A DNA stretch of 33,792 bases from Nocardia asiatica NBRC 100129 (GCF_000308415.1 NZ_BAFS01000003.1:1-33792), one strand, 5' to 3'. Positions 14,939 to 22,431 are shown, numbered from the stretch's first letter. Numbers and translations are program-made. Notes: generated by a model not told the origin, from the sequence alone.

Positions 14939-15729
14939 TGCCTCCGCAACGTAGGAAGGGGTCGATCGGCGGCGCCAACCCGCTATCCGACGGCGCCGAG
15001 CACACGCCACCGGTCTCGCCGCTGCGCGATGCCGAATGGCGTCGGCCGAAAGCCGTAGCGAGTGAGGATGTCCTGACCATGCCGGTGCCGGACGCCGGCG
15101 ACGGTCCGCTGAGCGAGCGCGAACGGGCGCAACTGACGGCGTGCGAGTCGTCGATCGACACGCTGCGCATCGCCTTCTGGGCGGCCGGACGCGCTCTGCA
15201 GATCGTGCGGGACGGCCGGCTGTACCGCGACAGCCACGAGACCTTCGACGAGTACGTGGAGCAGCGGTGGGATATGCAGCGGTCCTACGCCCACAAGCTC
15301 ATTCGCGCCTGGCCGCTGGCCGCCCGCCTGCATCCGGTGGCGCCCGCGATCAACGAGGGCCAGGTGCGTGAATTGCTGCCGGTCGCAGCGGTATACGGCG
15401 AGGACGCGGCGGTCACCGTCTACACCACCGTCGCGGCCGGCGCTGAGGTGAAGGTGACCGCGGGAAAGCTCCGGCAAGCCATCGCGCTCCTCCCGGAACG
15501 CTATGACGAGGAAGTGGTGGTCGAGCGCCTCCAGGCGTGGCTGCGCGGGGAACTGCCGCAGGACCCGAGCGACCGTGCGGCGGACATCTTCAGCACCGTG
15601 GAATCCCGCCTCGCCGCGCTGACCAGGCGCGTCGTCAAGGGATCGAGTAACGATCCGCGCGCGGCCCGCGAATTCGCGGCGAAGCTGCGGACCATCGCGA
15701 AACAGATCGAGGAGCAGATCACCGCGTGA
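14938..15729 (+). CDS. ParA partner protein, HTH-type DNA-binding (non-canonical ParB-like)
   Basis: This 263-residue protein overlaps the parA-like gene by two bases. Residues about 60-145 (LYRDSHETFDEYVEQRWDMQ, then RSYAHKLIRAWPLAARL and INEGQVRELLPVAAVYG) resemble the HTH-like segment found in phage and plasmid regulators that read TFEEYCRERWGxSRSYAYxLI. This segment is followed by a ParB-like EGQVREL helix. The C-terminus (FAAKLRTIAKQIEEQITA) is a likely coiled coil. There is no CTPase/ParB-N domain, so it is not a classic ParB. The pairing suggests it binds a centromere-like site, possibly the 18-bp palindrome upstream. Confidence 0.65.
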   Translation: MPPQRRKGSIGGANPLSDGAEHTPPVSPLRDAEWRRPKAVASEDVLTMPVPDAGDGPLSERERAQLTACESSIDTLRIAFWAAGRALQIVRDGRLYRDSHETFDEYVEQRWDMQRSYAHKLIRAWPLAARLHPVAPAINEGQVRELLPVAAVYGEDAAVTVYTTVAAGAEVKVTAGKLRQAIALLPERYDEEVVVERLQAWLRGELPQDPSDRAADIFSTVESRLAALTRRVVKGSSNDPRAAREFAAKLRTIAKQIEEQITA

Positions 15730-15748
15730 AGGTCGCCGACTCGCCCTC

Positions 15749-15778
15749 GCCCCGCGGTGGATCGATCCCCCGCGGGGC
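15749..15778 (+). terminator. Terminator hairpin after the ParA/partner cassette
   Basis: GCCCCGCGG (15749-15757) and CCGCGGGGC (15770-15778) form a perfect 9-bp stem 19 bp after the stop. No T-tract follows. Confidence 0.5.
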
Positions 15779-16060
15779 GCTCGGTGTCGGGGGGCGGAAT
15801 TACGGATCGTCGAATTGATATTTCGAATGATCACACGAGAAACGAGTTATTGTTTTGTTACGAAAGGTGGGCGTGTTGAGCTTTACGTGCTGTGTTCTAT
15901 GCCGAAAGGTGAATGCTCGGATCGGATCCGCTGGACTGACGAAGCACCGTGATGGTTTTCGAATCAATTCGAGGTCTTCGGTGAAGTCCGTCGCGCCGGA
16001 ACAACGGCGACGCACGGCTTCCGCCGAAGAACGGCGATATGAGCATCGGAGGACCGCATC
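15779..16060 (+). promoter_or_regulatory. AT-richer leader region of the NlpC/P60 gene
   Basis: This 280-bp stretch is markedly AT-richer than its surroundings between about 15800 and 15900, and no frame looks coding. It should hold the promoter and a long 5' leader for the NlpC/P60 gene. I checked it for the c-di-AMP (ydaO) riboswitch that controls some actinobacterial cell-wall hydrolases and did not find a convincing signature. Confidence 0.4.
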
Positions 16061-16921
16061 ATGGCATCATCGACCGACGTCCGATATACTCGTTACCTGC
16101 GACGTGCCGTTTTCTGGGCACTCACCGCCGGAGCGGCGGCCCTCATGGGCCTGTTGTTCAGCGCCGCGGAGGCATCGGCCCAGCCGGTGACCGTCCCCGG
16201 CGTGGGGACATTCGAGATCACCGACGACTTTTTGTTGTCCGGCCCGCCGGAAGAACTGTTCCGGCACAACGCGATACTTCCGGTCCCCGAGATTCCGGTG
16301 ACTGCCGCGATCTACGAAATCGAGAAAACCGCCGGCGCTGTCGAGAAAACCGCCGCCGCTCAGATTCCGCAGATGGAAATTGCGCCGGCTACGCTCGGTC
16401 CGGCGATCGAATTCCCGTTTTCGGTGGCCGTCCCCGTGATCGAGGTGCCGACGATCGTTCCGGCGATCGAGATCCCGCTGCTGGGCGCGCTTCCGGAGTT
16501 CGAGCTTCCCTTCCTCGCGGATATCCCGCAGATCATGCCCCGGGGGCCCACCCCGCCCGCGGCGGTGATACCGCAGAAGACCGCGGGTGAAATGGCAGTC
16601 GACGCGGCACGAACCAAACTCGGCGCCGATTACAACTACGGCGCGGTCGGCCCCGACACCTTCGATTGCTCGGGACTGGTGCAGTGGTCCTACGAGCAAG
16701 CGGGCGTAGACGTCCCGCGCACCAGCTACGACCAGCTCGCCATCGGAACGCCGGTACCGCTGGACGACCTGCAACCGGGCGACATGGTCTCGTTCTACGG
16801 CGGAAGCCACTCCGCACTCTACGCAGGCGAAGGCAAAGTCATCCACGCATCGACCTATGGCACCGGGGTGACCACCTCCCCGCTCTCCTCGATGCCGGTG
16901 ACCGGCGCTCGCCGATTCTGA
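16061..16921 (+). CDS. Secreted NlpC/P60 peptidoglycan hydrolase
   Basis: This 286-residue protein has a signal peptide (hydrophobic about residues 19-36, likely cut after ASA at about 41). A long Pro/Glu/Ile-rich linker (about 70-170, with repeated AIEIP/VIEVP-like steps) leads to a C-terminal NlpC/P60 domain (about 180-286). The catalytic Cys203 sits in DTFDCSGLVQWSY and the catalytic His is H250 in GGSHSALYAG, with H262 in KVIHAST as the polar third residue. The family cleaves D-Glu-meso-DAP peptide bonds in peptidoglycan stems. The gene is monocistronic, with GGAGGA before the ATG, and convergent with the DUF1275 gene. The catalytic domain resembles the RipA/RipB group, but the linker is unusual. 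Confidence 0.85.
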   Translation: MASSTDVRYTRYLRRAVFWALTAGAAALMGLLFSAAEASAQPVTVPGVGTFEITDDFLLSGPPEELFRHNAILPVPEIPVTAAIYEIEKTAGAVEKTAAAQIPQMEIAPATLGPAIEFPFSVAVPVIEVPTIVPAIEIPLLGALPEFELPFLADIPQIMPRGPTPPAAVIPQKTAGEMAVDAARTKLGADYNYGAVGPDTFDCSGLVQWSYEQAGVDVPRTSYDQLAIGTPVPLDDLQPGDMVSFYGGSHSALYAGEGKVIHASTYGTGVTTSPLSSMPVTGARRF

Positions 16922-16974
16922 CTTCCTCGACAGCCACCACTGCCGCGAGCGCAGGCAGACGCGCGGCCGCGATT

Positions 16975-17679
16975 TCACTGAGTGAGGGGACCGTGCCGGT
17001 CCAGGTGCAGGTAGGTGAATCCGGTGACGAGCAGGCACACGACGGTCGCGGTGATCAGCATGGCCCATCCGGCGACCACCAGGCTGAGCAGACCGCCGAG
17101 CAGTGCGCCCAGCGAGAAACTCGCGTAGAGCAGGAAATATCCGAGCCAGTCCGCGTAGTCGCCGCCGCTGATATGACGTTCGATGCCCTGCCCCATCTTG
17201 ACCAGAGTCCCGGTGACGTAACTGAGCGGTACCGACACCTCACCGTTCTGCACGAACGAGGTATTGAGCGCTCCGACGCCGAAGGCGACGAACATGATCG
17301 GCAGCAATCCGATCGGCTCGGTGGCCGTCTGGTATTCCAGGATGTCGATGGCCGAAGCGAGCGCCAGGCAGACGGTGGTGAGCAGGGTGGGTCCGTGCGG
17401 GTGCCCGGACCAGTAACGCCTGCGGCACCACGAGGCCACGACGACACCGGCGAGGAACGACATCAGCAATCCGGCAGCCGCCAGTGCCATGTCCGGCTCG
17501 TCGTGGAAGTACCCGAGCACGGCCCGTTCGGTATTGCCCGTCATGAAGGTGACGAAATAGCCAGCCGTATGCATGAACGCCGCCGCGCCTATCAGCCCGG
17601 CGAGCGCGGCCAGCACCCAGGACAGTCTGGCCTCGTTGTCGAAAAGCGCCGATACGCGACTTTCTTCCAGCTCCGGCAC
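16975..17679 (-). CDS. DUF1275 (YoaK-family) membrane protein
   Basis: This 234-residue protein has six predicted helices and the YoaK/DUF1275 hallmarks GYFVTFMTGNTERAVLG near the N-terminus and SYVTGTLVKMGQGIERHI in the middle. No transport substrate is established for the family. I chose the GTG at 17679, since AAGGAG lies 8 bases upstream; in-frame ATGs at 17766 and 17847 would add low-complexity residues and lack sites. A 23-bp dyad at 17867 lies in the region shared with the divergent PNPOx gene. Confidence 0.75.
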   Translation of the reverse strand: MPELEESRVSALFDNEARLSWVLAALAGLIGAAAFMHTAGYFVTFMTGNTERAVLGYFHDEPDMALAAAGLLMSFLAGVVVASWCRRRYWSGHPHGPTLLTTVCLALASAIDILEYQTATEPIGLLPIMFVAFGVGALNTSFVQNGEVSVPLSYVTGTLVKMGQGIERHISGGDYADWLGYFLLYASFSLGALLGGLLSLVVAGWAMLITATVVCLLVTGFTYLHLDRHGPLTQ

Positions 17680-17866
17680 AGGTCGAACTCCTTCCGGTAC
17701 GGGGCGACACCCCAGTGAAGCAGGCTGGTCAGCGGAATCCGCCGACGCAGCGCCGGTGGTTGCCATTCGATCGCGGAGGCTCTGCGGAACGAGCCGGTTC
17801 CTGCGCGGTAACCGAGTAATTCGAAAGTGCCGTCTTCCCTCGCCCACGACAGTGACGCAGGATCCT

Positions 17867-17889
17867 GTCGGTTACGAGAAGTAACCGAC
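17867..17889. promoter_or_regulatory. Perfect dyad GTCGGTTAC-N5-GTAACCGAC in a divergent promoter region
   Basis: The 9-bp arms are exact, around GAGAA. The dyad lies 50 bp before the PNPOx start and 188 bp before the DUF1275 start. A half-site GGTAACCGAG lies about 60 bp away near 17807. It could be an operator for an unlinked regulator or a short hairpin at the 5' end of the mRNA. Confidence 0.5.
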
Positions 17890-17906
17890 CAAGAAGGGAT
17901 CCGATC

Positions 17907-17942
17907 GTGAACGCAGGAAATGACGCGGAGGCGGCGGCGTGA
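17907..17942 (+). CDS. Possible 11-codon leader peptide coupled to the PNPOx gene
   Basis: A GTG at 17907 preceded by AAGAAGGGA opens an 11-codon frame (VNAGNDAEAAA). Its TGA at 17940 overlaps the GTG start of the next gene (GTGA), which would couple their translation. It may be a leader peptide, or simply a remnant of a different N-terminus. Confidence 0.3.
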   Translation: MNAGNDAEAAA

Positions 17943-18424
17943 CACAGAAGGTTCGATCGTTCGCGGAGATCGAGGCGGAGTTCGACGCCTATGTCGGGCG
18001 GATCGTGTACGCGACCATGGTGACGGTCGACAAGCGCAACCGGCCGCGTACCAGAGTGCTCATCCCGATCTGGGAAGACGTGGACGGCCGCCCGCTCGGC
18101 TGGCTGGCGACCTATCGGACGCCGGTCAAGGCAGCGCACATCGCGAACAATCCGCATGTCAATTTCTCTTATTGGGCGCAGGGCACGAACAATTCGGTCG
18201 CGGTCGACGCGACCGCGGAGTGGGTCGACACCCCCGAGATCCGGCAGCGGGTGTGGGAGTTGTACCGCGAGACGAGCCCGCGCGGGGCCGGTTACGACCT
18301 CGGGCAGTTCTGGCGGTCGCCGCACGATCCTCAACTGCAGATCCTGCGGTTGGAGCCGTGGCGCGTGCAGGTGATCCGCGGTATGGATCTGCGCAGCCGG
18401 ATCTGGCAGGCGCCCTCCGCGTAG
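17939..18424 (+). CDS. Pyridoxamine 5'-phosphate oxidase (PNPOx)-family protein
   Basis: This 161-residue protein is a small split-barrel flavin/F420-type protein: YATMVTVDKRNRPRTRVLIP, then PLGWLATYRTPVKAAHIANN and HVNFSYW. Actinobacterial members bind FMN, F420 or haem and reduce diverse small molecules; the cofactor here is not determinable. The start is GTG at 17939 with GGAGG 8 bases upstream. It is followed 48 bp later by the acyl-CoA-dehydrogenase-like gene, which appears to have its own leaderless promoter. Confidence 0.75.
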   Translation: MTQKVRSFAEIEAEFDAYVGRIVYATMVTVDKRNRPRTRVLIPIWEDVDGRPLGWLATYRTPVKAAHIANNPHVNFSYWAQGTNNSVAVDATAEWVDTPEIRQRVWELYRETSPRGAGYDLGQFWRSPHDPQLQILRLEPWRVQVIRGMDLRSRIWQAPSA

Positions 18425-18460
18425 AGGCGGGCGCTCGGCCGCGGCGAATTCCCCGCTCGG

Positions 18461-18466
18461 TACCGT
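18461..18466 (+). promoter_or_regulatory. -10 element (TACCGT) for a probable leaderless transcript
   Basis: TACCGT fits TAnnnT and ends 6 bases before the GTG at 18473, with no ribosome binding site before that codon. Confidence 0.4.
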
Positions 18467-18472
18467 GCTCCG

Positions 18473-19420
18473 GTGGATACTCTGCTGGACTTCCTGGTGA
18501 CCGAGCCGGTGGCGACGGCGCCGCTCGCCGACGTCGCCGCGGCGTGGACGCGACATCGCGTGGCCGCGAGACGATTCGACCAGCCGGTGGAGGTGGCGAT
18601 CGCGGGCGGTTTCGGCGCCGATCGGCTCGGGTTCGCCTTCCTGTCCGGCTATCAGGAGGCGCTGCGCACGTTGATCCCGGACCTGCCGCAGGACGATCTG
18701 GTCGCGATGTGCGCGACCGAGGAGGGCGGCGGTCACCCCGCCGAGATCCGCGCCACGCTCACCGAACGGGACGGCGTCTGGCTGGTCAACGGCACGAAAT
18801 CGTTTGCGACCATGGGATCATTCGCGCGTCGGCTGGTGGTGATCGCCAGTGTCGGCACGTCGCCGGACGGTCGGAATATGTTGCGGGCCTGCGAGATCGA
18901 GGCCGGCGATACCGGTGTGCGCCGGACCGATCACCCCGCCCTCCCGTTCGCGCCCGAGGTTCCGCACGCTTCGGTCGTGCTGACCGACGTGCCCGCGCGC
19001 GTGCTGCCCGGTGACGGATATCTGCACTACCTCAAGCCGTTTCGTACACTCGAGGACATCCACGTGCTCGCCGCCACACTGGGCTGGCTGACGCGGGTGG
19101 CCCGCATGTCGGATTGGCCGCGGGTCGTCCGGCAGCGGCTGCTGACCACGGTGGCCGCCGTACGCGGCCTGGACATCGATGCGCCGGGTTCTCCCGGTGT
19201 CCACATCGCGCTCGGCGGCCTCTTCGACGTGTTCGGTGAACTTTTGGACGAACTCGAACCGCTGTGGCAGTCCGCGGACCCGGTGATCCGGCAGCGGTGG
19301 GAGCGCGACCGGCCACTGCTCGCGACCGCGGGGCGGGTGCGCGGCCGGCGACTCGCGGCCGCCTGGCGGGCGGTCGAACCGTCCGAATCGGCCTCCGACC
19401 AGCAGCCTGGCCTGACCTGA
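18473..19420 (+). CDS. Acyl-CoA-dehydrogenase-like flavoprotein (short)
   Basis: This 315-residue protein shows the FAD-binding middle part of acyl-CoA dehydrogenases (MCATEEGGGHPAEIRATLTE, GVWLVNGTKSFATMG, then a beta domain ending HASVVLTDVPARVLPGDGY). It is 60-80 residues shorter than typical members, and I do not see the usual C-terminal helical signature with the catalytic Glu. It may use a different substrate or act as a non-classical member. The GTG at 18473 has a -10 element 6 bases upstream. Two strong hairpins follow the stop. Confidence 0.6.
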   Translation: MDTLLDFLVTEPVATAPLADVAAAWTRHRVAARRFDQPVEVAIAGGFGADRLGFAFLSGYQEALRTLIPDLPQDDLVAMCATEEGGGHPAEIRATLTERDGVWLVNGTKSFATMGSFARRLVVIASVGTSPDGRNMLRACEIEAGDTGVRRTDHPALPFAPEVPHASVVLTDVPARVLPGDGYLHYLKPFRTLEDIHVLAATLGWLTRVARMSDWPRVVRQRLLTTVAAVRGLDIDAPGSPGVHIALGGLFDVFGELLDELEPLWQSADPVIRQRWERDRPLLATAGRVRGRRLAAAWRAVEPSESASDQQPGLT

Positions 19421-19440
19421 GAACAGCTCGGAAATGGGGA

Positions 19441-19479
19441 GCGGGCCTCGGCGAAGGGGGGGAGTTAGCCGAGGCCCGC
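19441..19479 (+). terminator. Strong hairpin terminator, first of two
   Basis: GCGGGCCTCGGC (19441-19452) pairs perfectly with GCCGAGGCCCGC (19468-19479) across 15 bases, 20 bp after the acyl-CoA-dehydrogenase-like stop. Confidence 0.6.
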
Positions 19480-19484
19480 GTAGG

Positions 19485-19508
19485 GTCGGCCCGGGGGGAG
19501 GGGCCGAC
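19485..19508 (+). terminator. Hairpin terminator, second of two
   Basis: GTCGGCCC (19485-19492) pairs with GGGCCGAC (19501-19508) across 8 bases, directly after the first hairpin. Tandem hairpins suggest strong insulation from the gap that follows. Confidence 0.5.
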
Positions 19509-19665
19509 GTGAACGATGCTACTCGATGATGTGCGATTGTGTGTGCGGGGGGACTACCACTTTCCAAGTTTTTTCGGGCACGATTCCTTTCCGGACCGTC
19601 GGCAGTCGGCGCCACCGGTCGATCGGGTGCCCGCACGGGACCAGACCGTTGGCCCGGTGTTAGCC

Positions 19666-19689
19666 AAAAGCCTTGTCCAGCAGGCTTTT
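19666..19689. terminator. Orphan intrinsic terminator
   Basis: AAAAGCC (19666-19672) and GGCTTTT (19683-19689) enclose a 10-base loop, giving a T-run on either strand. No recognisable gene ends nearby on either side, so it may end a small RNA. Confidence 0.5.
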
Positions 19690-19858
19690 CCGCGCTGAAC
19701 TGACGACATGACCTGCTGCGGCATCGAGCGCTGTAGAAAATGCCGACCGGTCGCCGTAGGGCAAATCCAGCGCGGGCTCGGGCGTGTCGGCCGCTGCGAG
19801 GCGACGTGCCGCGTGTCGCGCCCCGGGTACGGGCAGCGGAACTTGTCGGACTCCGATG

Positions 19859-19872
19859 CGAACATACGTTCG
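19859..19872. promoter_or_regulatory. SOS-box-like LexA site
   Basis: CGAAC-ATAC-GTTCG is a perfect dyad matching the actinobacterial LexA consensus TCGAAC-N4-GTTCGA in its ten inner positions. No damage-response gene starts close to it on either strand. Confidence 0.45.
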
Positions 19873-20250
19873 TGCCCACCGACTCGGCCGCACACGCGGA
19901 ACGCAACAGTTCCCCGCCCCGTCGCGCGTTCGAACTTCCGCTATCCGAGTACGGCTCGCACTCGATTCGGGTAGTCCGCTACGCGCGCTTCGCAGCCCAG
20001 GCCCGCGGGATCATCGAACCGGTCGCATTCCGATCCGGTACCCCCGAGCACCACTGGATCGGAATGCGGCCTTCTCGCGTGGCGCGATTTCCCCGATCGC
20101 CGGCCGTCCGGAACAAATCGGATGAATTTGTCGGTGGCCGGGACAATACTGACTCGGGTATCGGCCGGTCACCCGATCCGGCGAATTGATCGGCGCCAGG
20201 AACCTCCGGCGTCGCACGCCGACCACAGAGAACTCAACCTCAGGAGAATC

Positions 20251-21252
20251 ATGCCCGACGCAATAGTCGCCGAGGGTCTGGTCAAAAGATATGGCCAGCT
20301 GGTGGCCCTCGACGGACTCGATCTGCGGGTCCCGGAAGGAACCGTCACCGCCTTGCTCGGACCCAACGGCGCAGGCAAGACCACCACCGTTCGGGTGTTC
20401 ACCACCCTACTGGTACCGGATGCCGGACACGCGACGGTCGCGGGAATCGACGTGCTGCGCGATCCGCAGACGTTGCGCTCGCACATCGGGGCATCGGGCC
20501 AGTACGCCGCGGTCGACGAATACCTCACCGGTTTCGAGAATTTGGAAATGGTGGGACGTCTTTATCACATGGGCGTGCAGCGGAGTAAGGAACGCGCGCG
20601 CGAATTGCTCGAGCGATTCCGGCTCACCGACGCCGCCGACCGGCCGGTCAAGGGCTACTCCGGCGGCATGCGGCGGCGCTTGGACCTGGCCGGCGCTCTG
20701 GTGGCGAATCCGCCCGTGCTGTTTCTCGACGAGCCGACCACCGGACTGGATCCCCGTGCGCGCCTGGACCTCTGGGACGTCATCGAGGAACTGGTGGCGG
20801 GCGGGACCACGTTGCTGCTCACCACCCAGTACATGGAGGAGGCCGACCGGCTCGCCGACTCCATCGCGGTGATCGACCACGGCAAGGTGATCGCCAAGGG
20901 CACCGCGGACGAACTCAAGACCATGGTCGGCGGCGATCGCATCGAGTTGACCGTGGACCGCGCGGACAATCTCGGCACCGCCGAGGCCGCGCTGAAGAGT
21001 CTGGCCGACGGCGAGATCCATCTGGAGCCGGGATTGCGCCGGATCATCGTCCCGGTCTCCGACGGATCACAGGCGCTGGTCGAGGCGGTCGGGCGATTGG
21101 CCGAGCACAACGTGCAGATCCACGATGTCGGCCTGCGGCGCCCTTCGCTGGACGACGTCTTCCTCACTCTCACCGGTCATGACGCGGCGACCACCGCCGA
21201 CGGCGACAAGGCGAACAACGAGCTTCAAGCTACGGAAGGAACGATCCGATGA
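20251..21252 (+). CDS. drrA: DrrA-type ABC exporter ATP-binding protein
   Basis: This 333-residue ATPase has Walker A GPNGAGKTTT (residues 37-46), the ABC signature YSGGMRRRLDLA, Walker B VLFLDEPTTGLDP and an H-loop-region TTQYMEEADRLAD. The C-terminal extension (about 230-333, ending SLDDVFLTLTGHD) is typical of the daunorubicin-resistance DrrA group. With the permease encoded next it should export a lipophilic compound, either a drug or a lipid; the substrate is unknown. AGGAG precedes the ATG at 20251, and in-frame codons to 20122 lack a site. The stop overlaps the permease start (ATGA). Confidence 0.85.
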   Translation: MPDAIVAEGLVKRYGQLVALDGLDLRVPEGTVTALLGPNGAGKTTTVRVFTTLLVPDAGHATVAGIDVLRDPQTLRSHIGASGQYAAVDEYLTGFENLEMVGRLYHMGVQRSKERARELLERFRLTDAADRPVKGYSGGMRRRLDLAGALVANPPVLFLDEPTTGLDPRARLDLWDVIEELVAGGTTLLLTTQYMEEADRLADSIAVIDHGKVIAKGTADELKTMVGGDRIELTVDRADNLGTAEAALKSLADGEIHLEPGLRRIIVPVSDGSQALVEAVGRLAEHNVQIHDVGLRRPSLDDVFLTLTGHDAATTADGDKANNELQATEGTIR

Positions 21253-22097
21253 CCGCGACGGCTCCGGCCCTGGCACGACCCTCGCTGGGCGCGCGACTGT
21301 CCATCGTGGTCAGCGACAGCGTGACCATCGCGAAACGCAATGTCATCAAGATCAAGCGGGTACCCGACGTCCTGATCTTCTCCACGCTCTCGCCGATCAT
21401 GTTCGTGCTGTTGTTCGCCTACGTCTTCGGCGCGGCCATCGACGTGCCGGGTCTGTCCGGCGGCTACCGCGAGTTCCTCATCGCGGGCATCTTCGCGCAG
21501 ACCGTGGTGTTCGGCGCGACCTTCACCGGCGCAGGCCTGGCCGAGGACATGCAGAAGGGCATCATCGACCGCTTCCGCTCGCTGCCGATGGCCTCGTCGG
21601 CGGTGCTGGTCGGCCGCACAGTCAGTGACGTGGTGATCAACGTGGTCAGCCTGACGGTCATGTCGGTGACCGGTCTGGCGGTCGGCTGGCGAATCCGTGG
21701 ATCGTTCCTGGACGCGGTGCTGGCCTACATCCTGCTGTTGCTGTTCGCCTACGCGGTGTCCTGGATCATGGCCGTGGTCGGTCTGCTGGTGCGCGCGCCG
21801 GAGGTGTTCAACAACGCCAGCTTCATGGTGATCTTCCCGCTCACCTTCATCGCCAACACGTTCGTCCCCAGCGAGAAACTGCCCACCGTGCTGCGGGTGA
21901 TCGCGGAGTGGAACCCGGTGTCCGCGCTCACGCAGGCGACCCGCGACCTGTTCGGTAACACCAGCCCGCTGGCGCCCACATCGAACGCCTGGTCGCTGCA
22001 GCATCCGGTCATCACCTCCCTGGCCTGGGTGGTGGTGATCCTGGTGGTGTTCGTGCCGCTGGCTCTGCGTCAGTACAAGAAGACCGTCAGTCGCTGA
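21249..22097 (+). CDS. drrB: DrrB-type ABC-2 permease
   Basis: This 282-residue ABC-2 family permease has six predicted helices. Family signatures include KIKRVPDVLIFSTLSPIMFV at the first helix, FRSLPMASSAVLVGRTVSD in the cytoplasmic coupling loop, and FIANTFVPSEKLPTVLRVIA before the last helix. It overlaps the ATPase gene by four bases, so the two form one exporter. It is convergent with the CwsA-like gene 15 bp away, leaving little room for a terminator. Confidence 0.85.
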   Translation: MTATAPALARPSLGARLSIVVSDSVTIAKRNVIKIKRVPDVLIFSTLSPIMFVLLFAYVFGAAIDVPGLSGGYREFLIAGIFAQTVVFGATFTGAGLAEDMQKGIIDRFRSLPMASSAVLVGRTVSDVVINVVSLTVMSVTGLAVGWRIRGSFLDAVLAYILLLLFAYAVSWIMAVVGLLVRAPEVFNNASFMVIFPLTFIANTFVPSEKLPTVLRVIAEWNPVSALTQATRDLFGNTSPLAPTSNAWSLQHPVITSLAWVVVILVVFVPLALRQYKKTVSR

Positions 22098-22112
22098 CCG
22101 GCGACGGGCGGG

Positions 22113-22325
22113 TCAGCGCTCGTGCTCCGCGCCGGCTTCCGCCAAGGGGGTCGGCGCGGAGCCGTTGCGGGAGTACCCGATGCGCGGGGGCGCCGACGCG
22201 GGTTCAGGCTGCTGCGGCCTGCGCGTGCGAATCAAATAGGCCACGGCGCCCGCCAGTGCGACGGCGGCCGCGACGACGAGCCGGTTACGTGAACGCGAAG
22301 AGACATGCAGGCGCCCCGAGGTCAT
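22113..22325 (-). CDS. Short CwsA-like membrane protein (C-terminal part only)
   Basis: This 70-residue protein has one membrane helix (RLVVAAAVALAGAVAYLI) followed by a Pro/Glu/Arg tail (RTRRPQQPEPASAPPRIG). The helix and tail resemble the C-terminus of mycobacterial CwsA (Rv0008c), which ends with a helix and RR..PEPSPRPPSV and lies just before ppiA, as here. CwsA helps place peptidoglycan synthesis with CrgA and Wag31. The roughly 90-residue N-terminal region of CwsA is absent, and only about 106 bp separate this start from ppiA. It is either a shortened lineage-specific form or an unrelated single-pass protein in the same slot. The start is the ATG at 22325, without a strong ribosome binding site. 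Confidence 0.5.
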   Translation of the reverse strand: MTSGRLHVSSRSRNRLVVAAAVALAGAVAYLIRTRRPQQPEPASAPPRIGYSRNGSAPTPLAEAGAEHER

Positions 22326-22431
22326 GGGACCACAATATGCACAGCCCGGCGATTCGCGCAGGAGTCCCAGCTCACGGGGTGGTGCGGCCCAGTTCCGCGG
22401 TCGCGTCGCCGACCGTGGCACGATGGGCGGC

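Larger units (their letters stand above)
19509..20250. other. Gene-poor 740-bp gap with regulatory signals
   Basis: No frame on either strand here has a ribosome binding site plus protein-like composition. The gap contains an orphan hairpin with A/T flanks at 19666-19689 and an SOS-box-like site at 19859-19872. Its last 100 bp should hold the promoter of the DrrAB-type exporter. A non-coding RNA ending at 19689 is possible. A decayed gene is another explanation. Confidence 0.45.

Noticed and set aside
15779..16060. Possible c-di-AMP (ydaO) riboswitch in the leader of the NlpC/P60 gene
   Set aside because: The gene type and long leader fit, but I could not find the conserved GGGGGA/GGTGAAT pairing blocks; only an isolated GGTGAAT-like string near 15911 is present.
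19554..19895. Minus-strand open frame of 113 residues in the gap before drrA
   Set aside because: It has no ribosome binding site and no protein-like hydrophobic pattern, and it runs through the SOS-like site and the orphan terminator.
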